Below are positions 15,258 through 21,612 of a stretch of DNA of 24,923 nt, in pieces. The notes below the pieces were generated by a model that did no database searches, was not told the DNA's origin, and worked only from the letters and a program-made list of their open reading frames with translations. Position 1 is the stretch's first letter, and each line of letters starts with the position of its first letter. Source of the stretch: Clostridia bacterium (lineage in GTDB: Bacteria > Bacillota > Clostridia > Oscillospirales > Butyricicoccaceae); the NCBI GenBank assembly GCA_017560175.1, contig JAFYOK010000190.1, forward strand, positions 1-24,923, read 5' to 3'. The translations under genes were made by a program, and so were the position numbers.

Positions 15258-15928
15258 AATGGATCGGATTTCTTCTGCTTGGATTTTTCACTTTGATCTT
15301 TCTTGTTTTGATTTGTCCTATTTTCGTCCGGATCGATGCTTCCAACGGCACTTTAAGTGTTCATGTGCACATAATAGGCATTTCTTTTAAGGTTTTTCCC
15401 ATGAAGGAAAAAACCCCGGAAGAGAAGGAAGAAGCCGAGGCACGTAAAGCGGCCAAAGCGGAGCAGAAAGAAAAAGAGAAAGCGGCGAAGGCTGCCAAGG
15501 AGCAGGCTGCTGCGGAGAAGGCGCAGGCAGAAGGTAAGCCCATACCCAAGAAAAAGACTTTTGTACAGACACTGACCTTTAACAAGGTTTGTGATCTTCT
15601 GGCATTGGCTAAGGAAGCTATCGTTAAGGTGCTTCGAGGTTTTTCTATTCCAACCTTCCGCCTGTATGCCAATCTGAACGGCGGAGACGCAGCCAATACT
15701 GCCATTCTGTATGGCGGGGCCTGTAGCTTTATGGGTGCAGTTATGCCCCATTTGGAGCGTGTCTGTCGCATAAAAAAGACCGATGTGCAGCTTTATCCTG
15801 CGTTTGAAGGGGAGACTGTTTTTGATTTGACAGTCACCATCCGTACGGTACCCATTCGCCTGGTTGCCGTCGCATTGATTTTGTTGGTTCACTATTTGAA
15901 AATAAATAAAAAACATAAGGCGGTGTAA
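15254..15928 (+). CDS. DUF2953 (YtfI-like) membrane protein
   Basis: The 224-residue protein has an N-terminal membrane segment (4-24), a short beta-rich stretch, a strongly charged Lys/Glu/Ala-rich stretch (51-101) likely to be helical or coiled coil, and a hydrophobic segment near the C-terminus (about 200-214). This arrangement and the position directly before ytfJ match the DUF2953 family, whose members precede ytfJ in Bacillus and clostridia. The function is not established; a link to sporulation is suggested by this association only. Its ATG overlaps the scpB stop, and ytfJ begins two bases after its stop. Confidence 0.8.
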   Translation: MKWIGFLLLGFFTLIFLVLICPIFVRIDASNGTLSVHVHIIGISFKVFPMKEKTPEEKEEAEARKAAKAEQKEKEKAAKAAKEQAAAEKAQAEGKPIPKKKTFVQTLTFNKVCDLLALAKEAIVKVLRGFSIPTFRLYANLNGGDAANTAILYGGACSFMGAVMPHLERVCRIKKTDVQLYPAFEGETVFDLTVTIRTVPIRLVAVALILLVHYLKINKKHKAV

Positions 15929-15930
15929 AA

Positions 15931-16311
15931 ATGAGCAGCTTGAATGACGTAATGAATCAGACCATGGCAAAAATGAAGGAGCTGGTTGATGTCAATACCG
16001 TAATCGGTAATCCGATCACCACTCCTGATGGAACAACGCTCATCCCCGTATCCAAGGTCAGTTTTGGCTTTGCGTCGGGCGGCAATGATGGTGTTGGCAA
16101 AAATGACAAGCCTTCTTTTGGTGCCGGCAGCGGTGCAGGTGTATCCATTGTTCCCATCGCCTTCATGGTAGTCACACAGGGCAATGTCCGCATGATCTAT
16201 ATCGATCCGCCTACCAATTCTTCTCTGGATAAAGTTATCGATATGGCACCTGCGCTGATCGATAAGCTCAAATCCGGCAAAAAAGAAGAGCCCGTTGTCC
16301 CCACTCTGTAA
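15931..16311 (+). CDS. ytfJ: GerW family sporulation protein YtfJ
   Basis: The 126-residue protein shows the GerW/YtfJ pattern: an N-terminal helix (MNQTMAKMKELVDVNTVIG), PITTPDGTTLIPVSKVSFGF, a glycine-rich segment GAGSGAGVSIVPIAF (64-78), and a helical C-terminus. In Bacillus a member of this family is needed for spore germination responses, so its presence suggests a spore-forming ancestry. It is the partner of the DUF2953 protein just upstream. It is soluble by prediction, with no signal peptide. Confidence 0.93.
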   Translation: MSSLNDVMNQTMAKMKELVDVNTVIGNPITTPDGTTLIPVSKVSFGFASGGNDGVGKNDKPSFGAGSGAGVSIVPIAFMVVTQGNVRMIYIDPPTNSSLDKVIDMAPALIDKLKSGKKEEPVVPTL

Positions 16312-16360
16312 GGTCTGACTTTTCCATCCTCGGCATAGGTATTACCGGGGGTGAATCGGA

Positions 16361-17446
16361 TTGAAACGATGGTTATCTTTATGTCTGGCGCTGGTACTGA
16401 TCGGTAGCATGATGCCATGTCAGGCTGCCGAGTTTTCGGCATCGTCAGCCGTACTGTATGATCCGCTGACACAAAAAGTGCTGTATGATAAAAATGGCAA
16501 GGAAGTACGGCCAATGGCCAGTACCACCAAGATCATGACAGCATTGGTGGCGATGGAACTCTATGATATTCATGCATGGGTCGAGATCCGACCGGAGTGG
16601 ACCGGCATAGAGGGGTCTTCCATGTATCTGAAGTCCGGAGAGAAAATGCAGATCATTGATCTCCTATATGGCCTTCTGCTGATGAGCGGCAATGATGCAG
16701 CTGAAGCATTGGCCGGAATATGGACAGGGAACAGGGAAGATTTTATAGCCGTGATGAATCGAAAAGCTGAGATGTTGGGGCTTTCTGATACGGCGTTTGT
16801 CAATCCACATGGCTTAGAAGCGGAAGGGCATTATTCTACGGCGCTGGATCTTGCGCGGTTGATGGCTGTGGCCATGACGAATGAAGTTTTCCGGGAAATC
16901 ACCGGGACGGCATCCTGTCAAAGAGCCGGACGTTATATGCGGAATCACAATAAGCTTCTGACGTTGTATAATGGATGTATTGGTGGGAAGACGGGGTATA
17001 CCCGTAAAGCCGGACGATGCCTTGTTACAGCAGCGGAACAACAGGGGCGTATGCTGATTGCAGTTACGCTGCAGGCACCGGACGATTGGAGCGACCATAC
17101 AATTTTGTATGATGCGGCTTTTTCCGATATGGAACAAGTGCAGATTTTCCAACGAGGTATTGTTGGAAGGATCGCTGTTGCAGGTGGAGGCAACTGTCCA
17201 TTGTACGCAGAAGCAGATTATTCTATAGCATTGCTGTCAGGTGAAGCGAGGAACACGTTTGTGGACATCCATGGTCCAAGATTGGTTTATAGGCCTGTGA
17301 AAGCCGGAGAACAATACGGCTATTTAAATGTAAGATTGGGGGAGCAGGTGGTATTTACTACCCCTCTCTATTATGAAAATGAGATCCCGGCAACCGTAAA
17401 GGCTTCTGTCTGGAGTATGATACGGCAATGGCTAAGGGATCGATGA
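16361..17446 (+). CDS. D-alanyl-D-alanine carboxypeptidase (DacB/DacF-like, PBP5 family)
   Basis: The 361-residue exported enzyme trims the terminal D-Ala of peptidoglycan stem peptides. A signal peptide covers residues 1-22 with likely cleavage after CQA. Active-site motifs are SxxK (Ser54-Lys57 in ASTTK), SGN (109-111) and KTG (210-212), the S11 peptidase set. The C-terminal domain is beta-rich and ends with an amphipathic WSMIRQWLR helix, as in membrane-associated PBP5-type enzymes. The start is TTG at 16361, with GGGGGTG seven bases upstream; this directly begins the signal peptide. Position after ytfJ and before rluB is typical of the sporulation-linked DacB/DacF genes of clostridia, but which paralogue it is cannot be fixed here. 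Confidence 0.92.
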   Translation: MKRWLSLCLALVLIGSMMPCQAAEFSASSAVLYDPLTQKVLYDKNGKEVRPMASTTKIMTALVAMELYDIHAWVEIRPEWTGIEGSSMYLKSGEKMQIIDLLYGLLLMSGNDAAEALAGIWTGNREDFIAVMNRKAEMLGLSDTAFVNPHGLEAEGHYSTALDLARLMAVAMTNEVFREITGTASCQRAGRYMRNHNKLLTLYNGCIGGKTGYTRKAGRCLVTAAEQQGRMLIAVTLQAPDDWSDHTILYDAAFSDMEQVQIFQRGIVGRIAVAGGGNCPLYAEADYSIALLSGEARNTFVDIHGPRLVYRPVKAGEQYGYLNVRLGEQVVFTTPLYYENEIPATVKASVWSMIRQWLRDR

Positions 17447-17460
17447 TATGGAAGTGTATC

Positions 17461-18192
17461 ATGAAAGAAAGATTGCAGAAAATCCTTTCGGCGCAGGGCA
17501 TTTGTTCCCGTCGAAAGGCTGAAGAATACATCAAGGAAGGCGCTGTAAAGGTTAATGGCATTACAGCACTTTTGGGCGAAAGTGCCGATCCGGAAGTCGA
17601 TGAAATTACGCTGGATGGTGTTCTGATCAATCAGATCGGTGCAGAAACCGAAGAAAAAGTTTATATTATGCTTAACAAGCCTCGTGGGTATGTTACCACA
17701 TTGGCGGATGAGTCGGGTCGTCGTACAGTTCTTGATCTGACAGAGAATATTAAGACGCGCATCTATCCTGTCGGCCGACTGGATATGCATTCCGAGGGAC
17801 TGTTGCTGATGACCAATGATGGTGAGCTGACCAATAAGCTGACACATCCCAAGCATAAGGTTTACAAGACCTATCTGCTTAACATCATTTATGATGATGG
17901 ACGGCCGGAAGTGCCTGCAGAGCAGATGCTGAGTAAGCCGATGACCATCGATGGCATTCGTCTGGCTCCTGCCAAGTGCCGTAAGATCACCGATTTGGAA
18001 GACGGATGTATTCTGACCATCAGCATCCGTGAAGGTAAGAACCGTCAGATCCGTCGTATGTGTACGGCCTGCGGTTTTACCGTTCGTTCCCTCAAGCGTG
18101 TATCCATCGGTAAGCTCATGCTGGCCGATCTGCCTGTCGGCGAATATCGTCATCTGACCCGTGAAGAGGTAGAATACCTCAAGTCGCTGTAA
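17461..18192 (+). CDS. rluB: 23S rRNA pseudouridine synthase, RluB family
   Basis: The 243-residue protein has an N-terminal S4 RNA-binding domain (MKERLQKILSAQGICSRRKA) and an RsuA/RluB/E/F catalytic domain with NKPRGYVTT and GRLDMHSEGLLL, whose Asp108 is the catalytic residue. RluB-type enzymes modify U2605 of 23S rRNA; the RsuA subfamily, acting on 16S rRNA, is the alternative. I chose ATG 17461, with GGAAG six bases upstream and at the conserved S4 start; an upstream in-frame start would overlap the carboxypeptidase gene. It is the last gene of the long lon-led run. Confidence 0.94.
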   Translation: MKERLQKILSAQGICSRRKAEEYIKEGAVKVNGITALLGESADPEVDEITLDGVLINQIGAETEEKVYIMLNKPRGYVTTLADESGRRTVLDLTENIKTRIYPVGRLDMHSEGLLLMTNDGELTNKLTHPKHKVYKTYLLNIIYDDGRPEVPAEQMLSKPMTIDGIRLAPAKCRKITDLEDGCILTISIREGKNRQIRRMCTACGFTVRSLKRVSIGKLMLADLPVGEYRHLTREEVEYLKSL

Positions 18193-18215
18193 AGGGCAGA
18201 ACCATAGAATACTTT

Positions 18216-18233
18216 TCTGTGCTGCGGCACAGA
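18216..18233 (+). terminator. Hairpin between rluB and the RpiR-type gene, weak terminator at best
   Basis: TCTGTGC (18216-18222) and GCACAGA (18227-18233) form a perfect 7-bp stem with a TGCG loop, 24 bases after rluB. There is no T-run after it, so termination would be inefficient; a role as an mRNA processing or stabilising hairpin is equally likely. Confidence 0.35.
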
Positions 18234-18262
18234 GCAGAAATAGAGATAAGGGTGATTAAGAG

Positions 18263-19108
18263 ATGAAGCGTATCAACGAAGCCATTTCTGAAAAATACCA
18301 GGGCTTTACCAAGGGTCAGCGTACCCTTGCAGCTTACGTTTCCGAGCATTGTGATAAAGCTGCATTTATGAGCTCCTTTGAGCTGGCCGATGCATCGGGT
18401 GTCAGCCAGTCGACCGTCATGCGTTTTGCTGTTGCATTGGGCTATGCCGGTTACGGCGACTTCCAGCAGGCTATGCAGAATGAACTGCAGGGCCGCCTGA
18501 CCACGTTGTCGGGCTTTGAAAAACAGGAAGAAAAATCGGCCGATCGTGACGCATGGGAGCGCGTTGCTGCCACCGATGCTGTAAATATCAAGAAGAATAT
18601 CGATCTGAACGATATGGAGGCCATTCGCAACCTCTGTATGCGTCTGAACTTCAGTTCCAAGATCTACATTTATGGTCAGGGATATGCTTCCATTGCAGCT
18701 CAGTATCTAAGCGCTTATCTGCGTGTCCTGCTGCGCAATGTCTGCGATGTCAACCATACAGCCATTGAGCCGCTGGCTGCCATTGCCGATATCGATGCAG
18801 GTGATCTGCTGCTGCTGATCAGTTTCCCTGTACATACAGACACAACTAAGCGTATGGCTGCTTATGCGCGTCATCGCGGCGCAGGTGTTGCCACCATCAG
18901 CGAGGGTGCACGTTCGGAGATCGCCGATTATGCTGACCTCAATCTGGTTTCGGAATATGGCGATTATGGCCTCAACGGCACAATGGCACCCCTCATTTCG
19001 CTTTGCGGCAGCATCGTAAGTGTACTTGTCCGCGAAGATGAGAAGGCGCAGAAGAAACTTCGCCTGGCAGAAGAAGCAACAGCTTTCCACATGGGTGACC
19101 TGTCATGA
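18263..19108 (+). CDS. MurR/RpiR family transcriptional regulator
   Basis: The 281-residue protein has an N-terminal RpiR-type helix-turn-helix (about 1-77, with ELADASGVSQSTVMRFAVAL at 40-59) and a C-terminal SIS sugar-phosphate-binding domain (about 121-250, IYIYGQGYAS, LLLLISFPVHTDTT). Family members sense phosphorylated sugars or amino sugars and control catabolic genes next to them. Here no sugar genes are adjacent: it overlaps by four bases (ATGA) a flavoprotein gene and leads an operon of cmk, plsC and ispH-rpsA. AAGGGTGA precedes the ATG. No clear promoter was seen in the 70-base gap upstream. Confidence 0.92.
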   Translation: MKRINEAISEKYQGFTKGQRTLAAYVSEHCDKAAFMSSFELADASGVSQSTVMRFAVALGYAGYGDFQQAMQNELQGRLTTLSGFEKQEEKSADRDAWERVAATDAVNIKKNIDLNDMEAIRNLCMRLNFSSKIYIYGQGYASIAAQYLSAYLRVLLRNVCDVNHTAIEPLAAIADIDAGDLLLLISFPVHTDTTKRMAAYARHRGAGVATISEGARSEIADYADLNLVSEYGDYGLNGTMAPLISLCGSIVSVLVREDEKAQKKLRLAEEATAFHMGDLS

Positions 19109-20346
19109 GTATTGCGATCATTGGTGCCGGCGCGGCCGGCATGATGGCTGCCATTGCAGCTAAAGATGCAGGTGCGGGAGAAGTTTTCATCCTTGAGCGC
19201 GGTGCAAGACCCGGCTGGAAGATCAATATTACCGGCAAGGGCAGATGTAATGTTACCAACAACTGCGATGTACAGACATTGATCAAAAATGTTCCCGGCA
19301 ATGGACGTTTCCTGTATTCTGCATTTAATCATTTCAATGCAGAAGATACCATGGCTTTTTTTGAGGGACTGAGTGTTCCGCTCAAGACCGAGCGCGGTAA
19401 TCGTGTTTTCCCGGTTTCCGACAATGCCAAGGATATCAGCGGCGCGCTGATCACAGCCATCAAGCGCCGCGGCATCCGGATCATTACCGATCGTGTTACC
19501 GCTATTGAACTGGAAGATGGTGCGGTCTGCGCCGTACGCGGCGAGAAAGGCCGCTATGCCTGCAAGGCAGCCATTTTAGCCACAGGTGGCAAGTCCTATC
19601 CCCGTACAGGCTCGGACGGCAGTGGATACAAGTTGGCGCGTGAGGTTGGACACACAGTAACCAAGCTGCGCGCATCGTTGGTTCCGCTTGAAGCAAAGGG
19701 AAATATTCCGGCTCAGTTGGAGGGTCTTTCTCTTCGCAATATTGCGGTAACCTTGTCTAAGGATGGTAAGCAGATCTACAATGATTTTGGCGAAATGATC
19801 TTCACGCGAAAGGGTGTATCGGGACCGGTCATTCTGAGTTCTTCGGCGCATGTCGCCCGTGATGAACTGTTTCCCTGCAAACTGACCATTGACCTTAAAC
19901 CTGCCTTGGATGAAGTTACACTGGACAAGCGTGTTCTGCGCGATTTTGAAGAGAATCTTAACCGAGATTTTTCCAATGCGCTGAACAAGCTGCTGCCTTC
20001 CAAGATGATCCCCGTTATGGTTCAGCTCTCGGGTATTCCGGCTAATAAGAAGGTCAATGCCATCACCAAACAGGAACGCGCAGCGTTGATCCATCTGATT
20101 AAGCATTTTGAGCTGGAGATCACAGGTACTGCACCCATTGATGAGGCGATCATTACTGCGGGCGGTGTTTCCACCAAGGAGATCGACCCCAAGACCATGG
20201 CTTCCAAGTTGGTCGATGGCCTGTTTTTCGCCGGAGAAGTCATCGATGTTGATGCCTATACCGGTGGTTTCAACCTGCAGATCGCATGGTCGACAGGTGT
20301 ATGTGCCGGACAGTCGGCTGCAGAGAGGATGTATATGTATGAATAA
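19105..20346 (+). CDS. NAD(P)/FAD-dependent oxidoreductase, BaiN/YhiN (HI0933) family
   Basis: The 413-residue flavoprotein begins with the dinucleotide-binding GAGAAG (7-12) and Glu31 at the end of the second strand. It then has the family signatures GWKINITGKGRCNVTN (37-52), GGKSYPRTGSDGSGY and, near the C-terminus, FFAGEVIDVDAYTGGFNLQ, which closes the FAD site. This is the HI0933/YhiN family, annotated as aminoacetone oxidase-like or BaiN-like; the physiological substrate is uncertain. In clostridia it commonly lies directly upstream of cmk-plsC-ispH, as here. Its start overlaps the regulator's stop by four bases and its end overlaps cmk by eight. Confidence 0.93.
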   Translation: MSIAIIGAGAAGMMAAIAAKDAGAGEVFILERGARPGWKINITGKGRCNVTNNCDVQTLIKNVPGNGRFLYSAFNHFNAEDTMAFFEGLSVPLKTERGNRVFPVSDNAKDISGALITAIKRRGIRIITDRVTAIELEDGAVCAVRGEKGRYACKAAILATGGKSYPRTGSDGSGYKLAREVGHTVTKLRASLVPLEAKGNIPAQLEGLSLRNIAVTLSKDGKQIYNDFGEMIFTRKGVSGPVILSSSAHVARDELFPCKLTIDLKPALDEVTLDKRVLRDFEENLNRDFSNALNKLLPSKMIPVMVQLSGIPANKKVNAITKQERAALIHLIKHFELEITGTAPIDEAIITAGGVSTKEIDPKTMASKLVDGLFFAGEVIDVDAYTGGFNLQIAWSTGVCAGQSAAERMYMYE

Positions 20347-21028
20347 CACAAATAAGATCAATATTGCCATTGATGGCCCTTCGGGTGCAGGCAAGAGCAC
20401 CATTGCAAAGTTGCTGGCCGCTGATTTTGGCTTTATCTATGTAGATACCGGAGCCATGTATCGCGCTATCGGTCTGTACATTCTTCGTAAAGGTCTGACA
20501 GCAGAGGACAAGCCTGCAATCATCGATTCTCTGAAGGAGATTGAGGTCAATATTGCTTATGTGGATGGTGCACAGCATATTTACCTCAACGGTGAAGATG
20601 TATCGGGTCTCATTCGTACCGAGACCGTTTCTCAGTATGCTTCCAAGGTTTCGGCGATTCCCGAAGTCCGTGCATTCCTGTTGGCTCTTCAGCGAGATCT
20701 GGCAGCTAAAAACAGCGTTATTATGGACGGCCGAGATATTGGTACAGTTATTCTGCCCGATGCAGAGGTCAAGATTTTCCTGACTGCTGCTGACACAGCA
20801 CGTGCTGAGAGACGTTATAAGGAACTCATTGAGAAGGGCCAGGACGTCACAATGGAAAGCGTATTGGAAAATATCCGTCTGCGTGATAAAAACGATTCTG
20901 AGCGTGCTGCAGCGCCACTGAAGCCTGCAGATGATGCCGTATTGGTCGACACCACCGAGCTGGATCTTCAGCAGTCGGTAGAGGCTATGAAATCTATTAT
21001 TGTGGAGAAGATGAAGCATGGTGTATAA
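20339..21028 (+). CDS. cmk: Cytidylate kinase
   Basis: Cytidylate kinase converts CMP and dCMP to diphosphates with ATP. The 229-residue protein has the P-loop GPSGAGKS (13-20), the nucleotide-binding DTGAMYRA (36-43), GRDIGT (131-136) and the Arg-rich lid ARAERR (154-159). Length is typical. ATG 20339 is chosen because AGAGG lies about ten bases upstream and the protein begins just before the conserved IAIDGPSG strand; the longer open frame upstream merely overlaps the flavoprotein. It overlaps plsC by 11 bases. Confidence 0.97.
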   Translation: MNNTNKINIAIDGPSGAGKSTIAKLLAADFGFIYVDTGAMYRAIGLYILRKGLTAEDKPAIIDSLKEIEVNIAYVDGAQHIYLNGEDVSGLIRTETVSQYASKVSAIPEVRAFLLALQRDLAAKNSVIMDGRDIGTVILPDAEVKIFLTAADTARAERRYKELIEKGQDVTMESVLENIRLRDKNDSERAAAPLKPADDAVLVDTTELDLQQSVEAMKSIIVEKMKHGV

Positions 21029-21599
21029 GATCATTTATTGGCTGATCTATGTTCTGGCCAAAATCGTTTATTGGTTCAGATTTGTCGGTTTGGAAAATAT
21101 TCCCCAGGGTGCTGCAATTCTTTGCGGTAACCATACTGCCAATGTAGACTCGGTTCTGGCTATTCTGGCTCTGGGCAGTACAAAGCAGCACGCCGCTATG
21201 GCTAAGGAAGAGCTTTTTAAAATTCCCGGTTTCAACTGGCTGATTCGTCAGTTGGGTGCCTATCCTGTTGCGCGCGGAAACAATGATATTGCAGCGGTTA
21301 AGTTTTCTTTGAAGGTCCTCAAAGATGGCCTCAAGCTGATTATTTTCCCCGAGGGTACTCGTGTTCGTCCCGGCCAGACAGTCGAAGCTAAAGCAGGGGC
21401 GGCAATGTTGGCTGTCAAGACAGGTGCACCTCTTGTGCCTATGCACATTACCCCCGGCAGTAAGTTTTTTGGTGCTACCGTTGTCGTCGGTGAACCTTTT
21501 TATCCGCAGGTTGAAGGCCGTGCGACAGCTGAGGACTATCAGCGTATTACTGCAGAACTGATGGAGCGTATTTGGGCATTGGATCCCAAGAAGAATTAA
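21018..21599 (+). CDS. plsC: 1-acylglycerol-3-phosphate O-acyltransferase
   Basis: PlsC adds the second acyl chain to make phosphatidic acid at the inner face of the membrane. The 193-residue protein has a hydrophobic N-terminal helix (5-20), motif I NHTANVDS with catalytic His39 and Asp44, the ARGN motif region (85-88) and motif III FPEGTR (110-115). The short length is usual for Gram-positive PlsC. GGAG at 21004 precedes the ATG inside cmk, so translation is probably coupled. The order cmk-plsC-ispH is common in clostridia. Confidence 0.95.
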   Translation: MVYKIIYWLIYVLAKIVYWFRFVGLENIPQGAAILCGNHTANVDSVLAILALGSTKQHAAMAKEELFKIPGFNWLIRQLGAYPVARGNNDIAAVKFSLKVLKDGLKLIIFPEGTRVRPGQTVEAKAGAAMLAVKTGAPLVPMHITPGSKFFGATVVVGEPFYPQVEGRATAEDYQRITAELMERIWALDPKKN

Positions 21600-21612
21600 T
21601 AGGGGAGACAAT

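Noticed and set aside
18193..18262. A promoter before the RpiR-type gene
   Set aside because: TAGAAT near 18204 resembles a -10 element but no -35 lies at 16-18 bases upstream, so I could not support it.
20108..20338. Longer start for cmk
   Set aside because: The added 77 residues overlap the flavoprotein gene in another frame and do not resemble cytidylate kinase.
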